DNA from: Tsukamurella ocularis
Lineage (GTDB): Bacteria > Actinomycetota > Actinomycetes > Mycobacteriales > Mycobacteriaceae
DNA: 64,000 nt
Direction: 5' to 3'
NCBI RefSeq assembly: GCF_024807615.1
Contig: NZ_JANUCJ010000002.1
Location: 806,001 to 870,000, forward strand
Shown: positions 9,232 to 17,538 of the stretch, piece after piece
How positions within the stretch are numbered: position 1 is the stretch's first letter
Layout: each line of letters opens with the position of its first letter
The notes under the pieces: generated by a model
Told to the model about the DNA's origin: nothing
Seen by the model: only the letters and a program-made list of their open reading frames with translations
Database searches by the model: none
Made by a program: the position numbers and the translations under genes

Positions 9232-9259
9232 GGTTGGTCCTTCGGTCGGTGGTCGGCGG

Positions 9260-10102
9260 TCAGCGCGCGGCGCGGTGGGCGTCCTCGGAGTTCGCCACAG
9301 CGCGCTGGTATTCGGGGTCGGTATCGGTAGCGGCGACGAGCGCGGCCAGGTCGGCGTCGGCGCGCCAGGCCAGGACCTCGAGCAGGCCGGTGTCGAAGGT
9401 CGGCGACGGGTCGAGCGGGTGGGCGGTGTTCGCGACGGCGACGACGCACGGCAGGTGCAACACCAGTTCCACCGACTTCCCCGCCCCCGCGCTGCCGGCG
9501 GAGGTCAGGACACCGTCGGCCTCCACGGTGACGCCGTGGAAGAAGGAGACGGACGGGGCGACGTCGGTGGGCGTGAGGCCGTGCTTGGCGGCGGCGAGCA
9601 CGAGCAGCTCGCGGCCGGCGGGACTGCCCGAATGCGCCTCTCCCGCTCCGTACTTGGCGGTATTGGTGGCGAGCGTGGTGGTGCCGCAGAGGGCGTCGTG
9701 GTGGCCGGAGTCGTCGGCGACGACGGTGGCGAGCACGCGCCCCTGGTCGGAGAGCAGCGGGTGGCCCGCGCCGATGTAGGCCTGCCACGGCACCTTGACG
9801 GTGTCGGCGACGTTGAGCCGTTCCCAGGGGGCGTCGGCGCGCCAGAGGAGGATGTTCGCGCAGGCGGTGCCGACGGTGTCGGTCAGGCGGATTCGGGTGC
9901 CGCGCGCCAGCACCTTCGACGTGTAGCGGCCGCCGGGGACGGTCTCCGCCCAGGTGAGCGTGTCGGCGGGCACGCCGGCGGGCGGGTCGGGCCAGGAGGT
10001 GGCGGGCACCGTCGGCATGCCTTCGACTCGGGTGTCGGCCTGGGCGCGGGCGTGGTCGCGGGCGCCCTGGGTGGTGGCGGTGGTCTCGGCGATGGCGGTC
10101 AC
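9260..10102 (-). CDS. DUF1989 protein, urea-amidolyase-associated protein 1 / carboxyguanidine deiminase subunit
   Basis: A 280-residue paralogue of the next gene. It has a roughly 45-residue Ala/Thr-rich N-terminal extension, then DUF1989 features: TVGTACANILLW, DDSGHHDALCGTTT with the conserved His and Cys, and a C-terminal VANTAHPLDP region. With its partner it would form the deiminase step between carboxylated guanidine and allophanate. The GTG start at 10102 is one base from the permease stop, so the genes are co-transcribed. A direct role in urea use is the older reading; the guanidine reading comes from characterised homologous clusters. Confidence 0.85.
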   Translation of the reverse strand: MTAIAETTATTQGARDHARAQADTRVEGMPTVPATSWPDPPAGVPADTLTWAETVPGGRYTSKVLARGTRIRLTDTVGTACANILLWRADAPWERLNVADTVKVPWQAYIGAGHPLLSDQGRVLATVVADDSGHHDALCGTTTLATNTAKYGAGEAHSGSPAGRELLVLAAAKHGLTPTDVAPSVSFFHGVTVEADGVLTSAGSAGAGKSVELVLHLPCVVAVANTAHPLDPSPTFDTGLLEVLAWRADADLAALVAATDTDPEYQRAVANSEDAHRAAR

Positions 10103-10103
10103 G

Positions 10104-11648
10104 TCAGATGCCTTTCGTGGCAGGGAGGTTCGGGAGGGCGGCGGTGACGGGGCGCGGGTGTGCGCGGCGCGGGAAGCAGGCGATGCCGGCGATGACGACG
10201 ACCGCGATGGTGATCGGTCCGGCCCACTGCAGGAGCGGGGATTGGCCTGTGGGGTCGTAGATCTCGGCGCGTGGCCAGGCCAGGTTGATCACCATCGCTC
10301 CGCCATAGAGGACGGCGGCGGCGTTGATCGGCACGCCCCAGCGCCCCAGGGTGAAGACGGGCTTCCCCTCGGAGTCGCGCACGGTGGCACCGTGCGGCCA
10401 GCCGCGGAGCCGCTGGTAGAGCATCGGCACCGTCACCGACAGGTAGGCGAGGTAGATGAGCACGATGCACACGCTGGCGAGGGTCGCGAAGATCGCGGGG
10501 TTGCCCACGTTCACCAGCAGGACGGCGACGCAGAGCACGCCGATGAGCACGGCAGGGGCGATGGGCGTCTGGGTGCGCGGGTTCACGCGGGAGAGCTGGT
10601 CCGAGAACGGGAGCCGGTGGTCGCGGGCCATGGAGAAGATGAGGCGGCTGCACGCGGTCTGGATGGCGAGCGTGCAGATGAAGACGGCCACGGCCACGTC
10701 GACCAGGAGGACCTTGCCCCAGAACGAGCCGAGCACGGACTGGAGCACGTAGGGCAGGCCGCCGGCGGCGAGCTCCTCCCCCAGTGTCGGCGCGGCCATG
10801 AGGGCGGTGATCAGCATGAGGCCGCCGCCGACCGCCGAGGCGGTGAGGGCGAATCGGATGGTGCGCGGTGCGACGCGGCGGGGGTTGACAGTCTCCTCGG
10901 CGAGCTCGCCCGCCGAGCCGAAGCCGACCATGACGTAGGCGGCCATGAGGCCGGAGGCGATGAACGCGCCCAGGTATCCGCCCGAGCCGGTGGTGCTCGC
11001 ATGGGAGGTGTCGAAGACGACCTGGGGCCCGCGCTGGGCGTGCATCGCGAGGGCGCCGATGACAGCGACCACGCCGACGAGTTCGCAGGTGACGCCGATG
11101 GCGTTGATGCGGCTCATCCAGTGCACGCCGATGCAGTTGATCGTGGTGGTGACGATGAGGAGGACTGTGCCGAGCAGGACGGCGTTGGCCGCGCCGCTGG
11201 AGCTGGTGAGGGACGGGTCGTCGCCGATGATCTGGAAGCCCGACCACACGGTGGGCAGCACCACCTGCAGCGCGATCGCGGCCGCCGCGGCGGTGACGAT
11301 CTGCGCGAGGATCATGAACCAGCCGCCGAACCAGCCGACCACCTCGCCGCCGAGACGCCGCGACCACTGGTAGATCGCGCCGGAGATCGGATAGCGGGCC
11401 GCCATCTCGGCGAAGCACAGCGCCACGAGGAACTGCCCGACGTAGACGAGGGGCCAGGTCCAGAAGAAGGCGGCCCCGCCGAGCGAGTAGCCGAGGCCGA
11501 ACAGCTGGAAGATGGTGGTGAGGATGGACACGAAGGAGAACCCGGCGGCGAACGACGCGAACGTCCCGAGCGAGCGGCGCAGCTGCGGCTGGTAGCCGAG
11601 CTGGGCCAGATCATCCGAATCATGGTGTCGGGGTTGGGTGGTTGTCAT
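10104..11648 (-). CDS. APC-superfamily amino acid/amine permease, candidate guanidine or urea-compound importer
   Basis: A 514-residue membrane protein with about 12 hydrophobic helices and APC-family features: a FASFAAGFSFVSI-type first helix, RYPISGAIYQWSRRLG after helix 2, and a GSAGELAEETVNPRR loop mid-protein. It belongs to the branch found with urea-amidolyase clusters and is the first gene of the operon that continues into the DUF1989 pair, carboxyltransferase and allophanate hydrolase. AGGGAAG precedes the ATG. A palindrome at 11670-11689 upstream suggests control by the divergent TetR. The substrate is inferred from context. Confidence 0.87.
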   Translation of the reverse strand: MTTTQPRHHDSDDLAQLGYQPQLRRSLGTFASFAAGFSFVSILTTIFQLFGLGYSLGGAAFFWTWPLVYVGQFLVALCFAEMAARYPISGAIYQWSRRLGGEVVGWFGGWFMILAQIVTAAAAAIALQVVLPTVWSGFQIIGDDPSLTSSSGAANAVLLGTVLLIVTTTINCIGVHWMSRINAIGVTCELVGVVAVIGALAMHAQRGPQVVFDTSHASTTGSGGYLGAFIASGLMAAYVMVGFGSAGELAEETVNPRRVAPRTIRFALTASAVGGGLMLITALMAAPTLGEELAAGGLPYVLQSVLGSFWGKVLLVDVAVAVFICTLAIQTACSRLIFSMARDHRLPFSDQLSRVNPRTQTPIAPAVLIGVLCVAVLLVNVGNPAIFATLASVCIVLIYLAYLSVTVPMLYQRLRGWPHGATVRDSEGKPVFTLGRWGVPINAAAVLYGGAMVINLAWPRAEIYDPTGQSPLLQWAGPITIAVVVIAGIACFPRRAHPRPVTAALPNLPATKGI

Positions 11649-11669
11649 GGGCGACTTCCCTGTCGGAGC

Positions 11670-11689
11670 TCTATCTGTCAGTTGATAGA
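11670..11689. promoter_or_regulatory. candidate TetR operator
   Basis: An inverted repeat with arms TCTATC and GATAGA separated by 8 bp. It lies 22 bp upstream of the permease ATG, in the 134-bp space between the permease and the divergent TetR gene. Position and symmetry fit a TetR-family operator; binding is inferred. Confidence 0.5.
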
Positions 11690-11769
11690 AAACCGTTCTC
11701 CGGGGTCACCCGGATTGCCCCGCTGTAAGGACTGGGAAAACCGGCGCTACGAACATGTTTCGTGGCAGG

Positions 11770-11775
11770 TAGCCT
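11770..11775 (+). promoter_or_regulatory. -10 box, leaderless promoter of the TetR gene
   Basis: TAGCCT ends 7 nt before the GTG at 11783, the spacing expected for transcription starting at the start codon. Confidence 0.6.
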
Positions 11776-11782
11776 GGCCGCT

Positions 11783-12469
11783 GTGACGGAGGCGAACAGC
11801 GGGGGCGGCGGTGGGGCCGGCGGCGGGGCGGAAACCGCAGGTAAACGGGGGCGTCCGCGGGCGAACGATCCGCGCCGGCCCGGCGCCACAGCCGTCGACG
11901 AGATCCTCGACGCCGCTGCCGAGCTGTTCACCCAGCGCGGGTACGCGGCCACCTCGACGCGGCAGATCGCCGAGGCCGTCGGCATCCGGCAGGCCTCGCT
12001 GTACCACTACTTCCCCACCAAGGGCGAGATCCTGACCGCGCTGCTGGAGGCCACGGTGCAGGCGCCACTCGCGCTCGCACGCTCCGTGGTCTCCGCCGAC
12101 GGTTCGCCTCTGGACCGCTTACTGACGTTGGCCCGGTCCGACGCCGGCCAGCTGCTGGCGGCACGCTACAACCTGGGCGCGCTCTACCACCTACCCGAGC
12201 TAGCGGCCGACGAGTTCGCCGAGTTCCGCGCCGACCGCGCGGAGCTGGCCTCGCACTACCGCTCCCTGGCCGCTGCTGTTCTGGGCGACGACGGTGACCC
12301 GCGCACACTCCTACCGTTCCGGCTCGTGGAGTCCGTGATCGGTCTACGGTCCGACGGTGCCGTCGGCCCTGGTTCCGGCCCTGGTTCCGGCCCTGGCTCC
12401 GGGGCAGGGTTCGACGACGGCGACGTGGTGGACGCGATCTGTCGGGCGATTCAGCAGGTGCTGGCGTAG
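11783..12469 (+). CDS. TetR-family transcriptional regulator
   Basis: A 228-residue TetR repressor. After a Gly/Ala-rich tail of about 20 residues and a KRGRPR basic patch comes the helix-turn-helix (ILDAAAELFTQRGYAATSTR, then GIRQASLYHYFPTKGEIL). The GTG at 11783 is preferred to the one at 11762 because TAGCCT lies 7 nt before it, a leaderless arrangement that itself overlaps the longer reading. It is divergent from the guanidine/urea operon and probably represses it. Near the C terminus three 12-bp direct repeats (12366-12401) encode GPGS three times, a possible slippage site. It ends 7 nt from the convergent lipoprotein gene. Confidence 0.88.
   Translation: MTEANSGGGGGAGGGAETAGKRGRPRANDPRRPGATAVDEILDAAAELFTQRGYAATSTRQIAEAVGIRQASLYHYFPTKGEILTALLEATVQAPLALARSVVSADGSPLDRLLTLARSDAGQLLAARYNLGALYHLPELAADEFAEFRADRAELASHYRSLAAAVLGDDGDPRTLLPFRLVESVIGLRSDGAVGPGSGPGSGPGSGAGFDDGDVVDAICRAIQQVLA
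12366..12401 (+). repeat. three 12-bp direct repeats inside the TetR gene
   Basis: Three tandem copies of GGCCCTGGTTCC (the third has C for T at one position) encoding (GPGS)x3. The repeat length keeps the frame, so copy-number change would only alter a flexible linker. Confidence 0.85.
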
Positions 12470-12476
12470 ACGTCTG

Positions 12477-13070
12477 TCACGGCGCCTTCGAGATCGCCAG
12501 CGTCGCCCACTCGATCGCCTTGTTGCACTCCGCCACCAGGTCAGCGGACGGTTTTCCCCTGCTGCCAATACTGTAGGCCGAGTTCACGATAGCCTTCTCA
12601 GACATGAAAGAGGCGAAGCATCCGGTGCCTCGTTCAGTCGTCAGAATCACCCTGCGTCCGTTGATCACCCGATCGGGCTGCCACGGGCGGTGACTCTGCT
12701 TCGCCTTGTACGCATCGAGCGACTTCTCGTTGCCCAGTTCCTGGCTGAAGAAGGACACTCGATCGGGTGATTGCCAGTAGCAACCACGGTAATTTGGCGA
12801 CTCCGAGATCGCAGCGTCTCGTATCGTGCTCGGATCGACCCCGAGACCTCGCATCTCATCGTCGGAATACGCAACGCACGGCTCAAAGCTCGTTCCGTCA
12901 TTGCGCTCGTTGGTGCGGCCGTCGAATTTGGGCATGAACGGAAGGGGCCGGGCCGAGGTCGAGGCAGTGCGCGACGCTGCGCCCTCCGCGGGCACCGCCT
13001 CACCTACTACTGACACTGCGCAGCCGGACAGAAGCAACGACACGGCGACAATGCCTGCCCCACGCCTCAC
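12477..13070 (-). CDS. DUF3558 family lipoprotein
   Basis: A 197-residue secreted lipoprotein. The signal peptide (residues 1-17) ends in a lipobox LLSGC, with Cys17 to be lipidated, followed by an Ala/Ser-rich linker. The mature domain has the DUF3558 pattern with Cys residues in FEPCVAYS, YRGCYWQ and GTGCFASF and a late VAECNKA, consistent with two disulfides. This family is typical of mycolate-containing actinobacteria; its function is unknown. The ATG overlaps the stop of the upstream gene (ATGA), so the two are coupled. Confidence 0.85.
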   Translation of the reverse strand: MRRGAGIVAVSLLLSGCAVSVVGEAVPAEGAASRTASTSARPLPFMPKFDGRTNERNDGTSFEPCVAYSDDEMRGLGVDPSTIRDAAISESPNYRGCYWQSPDRVSFFSQELGNEKSLDAYKAKQSHRPWQPDRVINGRRVILTTERGTGCFASFMSEKAIVNSAYSIGSRGKPSADLVAECNKAIEWATLAISKAP

Positions 13071-13447
13071 TTCAATCTCACCATGCCGATCCCTTCGGCA
13101 TTCTCAAGCTCTGTGTCCCCAATATCCTTAGCAATCTGTCGCAAAGCCGCGGCGATGACTCGCGCCTCAGCGACCTCGCGCGCATAGTTCTGCACGACCG
13201 AGTGCTCGTGGTCGTGCACGGCGACCCTCAAGTTATAGGTCGCGCCGCGGCCCTCGACGGTGTCGCCGAGATAGTTGACGCGTCCGACTGACTCGAGCGA
13301 CTTGATGATCAAATCCATGCGGTCCGCATGCCGCTCGTGCGCGAGCGCGAGTTCCTCAATCGGATCGCCCTTGAGCACCATGTTCGGACGGTCGGCGATG
13401 CGCTGCTCCGCCTCCTGGCGGATCTTGTCCGCTTCGGGATTCCCCAT
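13067..13447 (-). CDS. small helical protein of unknown function
   Basis: Not recognised. A 126-residue, charged, mainly helical cytoplasmic protein without signal or membrane segment; a heptad-like run (ADKIRQEAEQRIAD) starts it and a long helix around residues 80-110 follows. The start at 13447 has a strong GGAGGA 5-10 nt upstream, which rules out the longer frame to 13540. The stop overlaps the start of the DUF3558 lipoprotein gene, so the two form a transcription unit; partners of DUF3558 lipoproteins are often similar small helical proteins, perhaps linked to type VII secretion, but nothing here proves that. Confidence 0.65.
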   Translation of the reverse strand: MGNPEADKIRQEAEQRIADRPNMVLKGDPIEELALAHERHADRMDLIIKSLESVGRVNYLGDTVEGRGATYNLRVAVHDHEHSVVQNYAREVAEARVIAAALRQIAKDIGDTELENAEGIGMVRLK

Positions 13448-13543
13448 GATTCCTCCGATCGTCACCGGCAGGCGAGCACGCGCCCTCATCAATTGGACGC
13501 ACCAGCTCGGCGATCGGTTCCCAACTCTTTCACCGAACACGGA

Positions 13544-13575
13544 AAGGGGGCGCAGCCGTGCGGCCGCGCCCCCTT
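13544..13575 (-). terminator. hairpin terminator after gnd
   Basis: A perfect 10-bp G+C-rich stem (AAGGGGGCGC/GCGCCCCCTT) with a 12-nt loop, 12 nt downstream of the gnd stop and followed on the minus strand by TTCC. It separates gnd from the downstream small-protein/lipoprotein unit. Confidence 0.75.
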
Positions 13576-13587
13576 CTCACGTCGTGA

Positions 13588-15030
13588 TTAGTCCGTCTGA
13601 ACCTCGCTGCGGTCACCCGACCACAGGGTGTGGAAGGTGCCAGGCTTGTCGACGCGCTTGTAGGTGTGTGCGCCGAAGAAGTCGCGCTGCCCCTGGACGA
13701 GCGCGGCGGGCAGGCGGTCGACATTGAGCGAGTCGAAGTAGCTCAGTGCCGTCGCGAAGCCCGGGACCGGTACCGCGGCCTGCGTGGCGGTGATGACGAC
13801 GCGGCGCCACGCCTCCTCGCCGTCGCGGATGGCCTGCGCGAAGTACGGTGCCTCGAGCAGGGTGTTGAGGTTGGGGTTCTCTGCGTAGGCGTCGGCGAGG
13901 ACGTTGAGGAACTGGGCGCGGATGATGCAGCCGCCGCGCCAGATCTTGGCGACGGCGCCCTTGTCGATGTTCCAGCCGTATTTCTCCGCGCCGGCGATGA
14001 TCGCGTCGAAGCCCTGGGCATAGGCGACGATCTTGGAGGCGTAGAGGGCCTTGGCGACGTCGTCGACGAAGGAATCGTCGACCCGCGGGGCCGTGGGGCG
14101 CTCGATGCCGAGCGCGCGGACCGCGTCGCGCTGGGCACGCTTGGACGAGACTGCGCGGCCGAAGACGGCCTCGGCGACGCCGCCGACCGGCACGCCCAGG
14201 TCGAGGGCGGTCTGCACGGTCCAGACGCCGGTGCCCTTGCTGCCGGCCTGGTCGGTGACGATGTCGACGAAGGGCTTGCCCGTCTCCGCGTCGACGTGCT
14301 TGAGGATGTCGATGGTGATCTCAATGAGGTAGCTGTTTAGCGGCCCCTCGTTCCACGTGGCGAACAGGCCCGAGATCTGGGCGGGCGTGTAGCCGGCGAC
14401 GTTGCGCAGCAGGTCGTAGGCCTCGCCGATGAGCTCCATGTCGGCGTACTCGATGCCGTTGTGGATCATCTTGACGAAGTGGCCGGCGCCATCGGTGCCC
14501 ACGTGCGTCACGCAGGCCTCCCCCTCCGCGACCGCGGCGATCGACGCGAGGATCGGGCCGAGGGTCTTGTAGGACTCGGCGGTGCCGCCGGGCATGATCG
14601 ACGGACCCTTGAGTGCGCCCTCCTCGCCGCCGGAGATGCCGGCGCCGACGAAGTGGATGCCCGTCGGCGCGATCTTCGCCTCGCGGGCGATGGTGTCGTG
14701 GAAGTTCGCGTTGCCGCCGTCGACGATGATGTCGCCCGGCTCGAATCGCTCCTTCAGCTGCTCGATCACCGCGTCCGTGCCCGCGCCTGCCTGCACCATG
14801 ATGATCGCGGTGCGCGGCTTCGCGAGGCTCGCGACGAACTCGTCGATGGTGTCGCTGGCAACGAAGTTCGCCTCGGGGTGGTTCTTCGCGACCTCGTGCG
14901 TCTTCTCCGGCGAGCGGTTGTAGATCGCGACTGTGTTGCCCTCACGGGAAGCCAGGTTGCGGGCCAGGTTGGAGCCCATCACCGCCATCCCCACCACTCC
15001 GATGTTCGCCTTGGCGTCGTTGCTGTTCAT
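13588..15030 (-). CDS. gnd: 6-phosphogluconate dehydrogenase, decarboxylating
   Basis: A 480-residue enzyme of the oxidative pentose phosphate pathway: 6-phosphogluconate + NADP -> ribulose 5-phosphate + CO2 + NADPH. Seen: the N-terminal Rossmann fold (VVGMAVMGSNLARNLASR, residues 12-29), the substrate-binding region GAGISGGEEGA and the catalytic segment with HFVKMIHNGIEY, and a full-length all-helical C-terminal domain ending in the dimer-spanning tail. Length equals the usual long form. A TAACGT -10 box lies about 45 nt upstream at 15076-15081. The neighbouring gene upstream belongs to the low-G+C cassette. Confidence 0.97.
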   Translation of the reverse strand: MNSNDAKANIGVVGMAVMGSNLARNLASREGNTVAIYNRSPEKTHEVAKNHPEANFVASDTIDEFVASLAKPRTAIIMVQAGAGTDAVIEQLKERFEPGDIIVDGGNANFHDTIAREAKIAPTGIHFVGAGISGGEEGALKGPSIMPGGTAESYKTLGPILASIAAVAEGEACVTHVGTDGAGHFVKMIHNGIEYADMELIGEAYDLLRNVAGYTPAQISGLFATWNEGPLNSYLIEITIDILKHVDAETGKPFVDIVTDQAGSKGTGVWTVQTALDLGVPVGGVAEAVFGRAVSSKRAQRDAVRALGIERPTAPRVDDSFVDDVAKALYASKIVAYAQGFDAIIAGAEKYGWNIDKGAVAKIWRGGCIIRAQFLNVLADAYAENPNLNTLLEAPYFAQAIRDGEEAWRRVVITATQAAVPVPGFATALSYFDSLNVDRLPAALVQGQRDFFGAHTYKRVDKPGTFHTLWSGDRSEVQTD

Positions 15031-15075
15031 CGCTTGTTCGTCCCTCTTCCTCGTGGTGGTTCACACTCGACCCCT

Positions 15076-15081
15076 ACGTTA
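15076..15081 (-). promoter_or_regulatory. candidate -10 box of gnd
   Basis: TAACGT on the minus strand, giving a leader of about 40 nt with GAGGGA before the gnd ATG. No convincing -35 hexamer. Confidence 0.35.
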
Positions 15082-15151
15082 CGGCCCCATGCTCATCGGT
15101 GCGTCCATACGTGGCGCAACCTGAAATCCTCGTACAGGATATTCGCGCTCG

Positions 15152-16210
15152 CTAGCGCAACTTCTTGCATATCGCTTCCACCGCCTTCAGTCCGCTTGCA
15201 ACATTTGTACCGTAGCGTGCAGCCAAACCGGATACGGTCGCAAGATGCGCCCATCTCTTTTCGGTCACAACGAAATCAGAGTACGGAATAGCCACAGAAA
15301 GAGCCACCAAATCAGTCCAATCATGCTGTTCCCAGGGATGGCTGAAATCACGATGTTTCCATACCCGCAGCGTCGTCCATACATTCGAGGATGGCAACCC
15401 GGAGACGAACATGCGCACTCGATCCTGCGGCGATATAGGAATATCGCCAAGAAATAGCGCATGTGGATCGAAGTTGATTTCGCAACAGTACTCATTGATT
15501 TCACCCAATAGGTCTGTCACCTCCTCGGTTACCACAAAGTCTTCAAGGCGCCGACGCAACTCAGCCGAATCCTTAAGCTTGGATCGCAGTTCCAGCTCTT
15601 TCTCGACGTAGGCGTCTCCAATCCGATGCTCTGGCGTTCGATCCATCCCGTCCATGTCGAGAAGCTCTTGAATTCCTACAAGTTGAAACCATTCCCAGTT
15701 CGGGCCGGAACGATCCAGATCCTGCCAACTCTGAGGAGGTTGCACGGGAGAACCTTCTGCAATCGTTCCGTCGCGGGATGCCAACGACTCAACGAAACGA
15801 ATCCGGCCGTCCGGGCGGCCAAAGGCATGATTCGCCCCCGCACCCAAGAGCTGTAACGAACCCGGCATTCGATAGTCATCGCGACGTAGCATAGACGAGA
15901 TCCATCCGCGCACTTCTGCCCTATGAACGTCCTGCGGTGAAGCAAAGGTGGCGTAGAGCGACAGATCGCGCATGGTCGCCCCTAACGCTTCACGAGATAG
16001 CATATCTCGACGATGCCACAGCTCAAGATAGTTTGCGCCAGTAAGGGGAATAACGACCCTGCCGCATTCTACCGAACCGCTTAGGCAATCGAAGGCGGCG
16101 GTCCACCGTCCATCGCCGCGCGCCCTACCGCGAGCCATTGCCACCCAGATGTTCATGTCGAAGTAGGCGACTATTGGATCGAGACGTTCTTCATGATCAC
16201 CGGCCCCCAC
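15152..16210 (-). CDS. PIN-like domain protein of the low-G+C cassette
   Basis: A 352-residue protein with no clear family name. Its first strand reads AYFDMNIWVAMARG (Asp18, Asn20), its last domain part reads HDWTDLVALSVAIPYSDFVVTEKRW (Asp297, Asp300, Asp312, Glu317), and Glu63 lies between: the order and spacing expected of a PIN-like nuclease with a large inserted middle region. PIN nucleases cut RNA in toxin and defence systems; activity here is inferred. The GTG at 16210 is the only upstream start. It follows the unknown 400-residue gene after 125 nt and ends the cassette. Base composition is much lower in G+C than gnd next to it. Confidence 0.6.
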   Translation of the reverse strand: MGAGDHEERLDPIVAYFDMNIWVAMARGRARGDGRWTAAFDCLSGSVECGRVVIPLTGANYLELWHRRDMLSREALGATMRDLSLYATFASPQDVHRAEVRGWISSMLRRDDYRMPGSLQLLGAGANHAFGRPDGRIRFVESLASRDGTIAEGSPVQPPQSWQDLDRSGPNWEWFQLVGIQELLDMDGMDRTPEHRIGDAYVEKELELRSKLKDSAELRRRLEDFVVTEEVTDLLGEINEYCCEINFDPHALFLGDIPISPQDRVRMFVSGLPSSNVWTTLRVWKHRDFSHPWEQHDWTDLVALSVAIPYSDFVVTEKRWAHLATVSGLAARYGTNVASGLKAVEAICKKLR

Positions 16211-16335
16211 CAGTCACCCCCGTATCACTACCTACAGCAATTCCTATCCGTTCATGACGCCCGGAGCCCTACACTCCGAGTCGCCCCCATCGCAGCCGAG
16301 CCCTCGATCAAGGCCAAGATCACCAGATACCAGAT

Positions 16336-17538
16336 CTACTCGGCCTCTGCGGTTTCTCCTTTCAATCCACTCACCCATGAAACGTAATCTTCACGGCTGT
16401 AGCCTGCGTCAACCAGCAGATCCGCTGTACCTGTTACACATTCTTGATACGAGCCGTCCGCTCGAATTGCGTCATCGACCATTGTACGACCAGATATCCT
16501 ACCCGGTATACCGGTTGAACTTTCACACTCTTTGTCTTTGATAGGCACCTCAGCACGCCCCGTATAGATCAGGCCGCTCGAATCGGGGCGCAAGTACCGC
16601 TGGGGTCTAAACCGTATTGCGAGGGAAACAATGTTGTCGTCTCCAACCCCACCGCCAACTCGATAGGTCATCACTCCTCGAACAGAGGCCCGCAACCCCG
16701 CATCCAGGCCCGCGCGAACGATCCATTGAGATATTCCCAGCATGAACAATTCGACCGACGATAGCGACTCCGCAACGGCTTCTCTATTTCCGGGCAATGC
16801 CCACGCCTCCACGAGAGAGTCCGCATAGGCTTCACATGAGTCGAATACTTCTTGCACGATCGTTGTGAGACTCGCCAGCTTTGGTTCGTCGACGCTATCT
16901 TGGTCCATACGACTTGTGATCAACAGAAGAAACTCGTGATCACAATTTCTTTGTCCGTCGAGAACAGCCTGGAGTGCAGCGAAGTAGTTGGGCATACCAG
17001 ACGTTTCCGACTGCTTACCGGCAAACCCGCCACACAAGTCAAGATTGATAACGTGAAACGGACCCGCACGACGCACTCGACGCGACGGCTCCGACCGTAC
17101 ATCACCTACAAGGCGAAAATCATTTGGCACAACTTCTGATTCTTCGTCCACCAGGTCTCGGCGGTTCATCGCAAACTGCGATCCGATTACCGTCGCCTGC
17201 TCTCCCGACACGTCCGCAGCACTGTTGAATCCGAGATACCGCATTCGGATCGACCCCTGCGCGCATACCGTCGCCAACAAATGTCGAATATCTAGAAGAT
17301 CACTCCCCGGAAGCGTCAAATAACGCAACTCAGAGCTCCAGCGCCCCTTCGATTTCAAATCTCGTACCAGATACTCGATCTCACTCTGCCATTGTCTAAC
17401 TCGAACGTAATGCTTCCTTGGCCGATGCCACGGCTTAAACGATCGATCAATGGCTCGAGAAAATGGCTTAGGTCCAACTCCAATTAGATCAGTAAGACTC
17501 TCTTCAAAACCGCTCTGCCGGTCGATGTCATCGTCCAT
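16336..17538 (-). CDS. unrecognised protein of the methyltransferase/GHKL cassette
   Basis: A 400-residue protein I do not recognise. Its N-terminal 60 residues are basic. Residues about 70-170 read as alternating strands and helices (ELRYLTLPGSD, RMRYLGFNSA, then PFHVINLDLCGG at 160-171), resembling a Rossmann or methyltransferase-like fold; the rest is mixed, with no membrane segment. Its ATG lies inside the end of the GHKL gene (11-nt overlap), so the two are translationally coupled and should act together. G+C is about half (29 of 60 bases at 16921-16980), far below the genome. It could be the effector or the nuclease of the system, but no catalytic motif is evident. Confidence 0.6.
   Translation of the reverse strand: MDDDIDRQSGFEESLTDLIGVGPKPFSRAIDRSFKPWHRPRKHYVRVRQWQSEIEYLVRDLKSKGRWSSELRYLTLPGSDLLDIRHLLATVCAQGSIRMRYLGFNSAADVSGEQATVIGSQFAMNRRDLVDEESEVVPNDFRLVGDVRSEPSRRVRRAGPFHVINLDLCGGFAGKQSETSGMPNYFAALQAVLDGQRNCDHEFLLLITSRMDQDSVDEPKLASLTTIVQEVFDSCEAYADSLVEAWALPGNREAVAESLSSVELFMLGISQWIVRAGLDAGLRASVRGVMTYRVGGGVGDDNIVSLAIRFRPQRYLRPDSSGLIYTGRAEVPIKDKECESSTGIPGRISGRTMVDDAIRADGSYQECVTGTADLLVDAGYSREDYVSWVSGLKGETAEAE

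Noticed and set aside
11649-11770. Guanidine riboswitch before the permease
   Set aside because: None of the conserved segments were found; the region instead has a palindrome and the TetR promoter.
12366-12401. CRISPR-like repeats
   Set aside because: Tandem without spacers and inside a coding frame.
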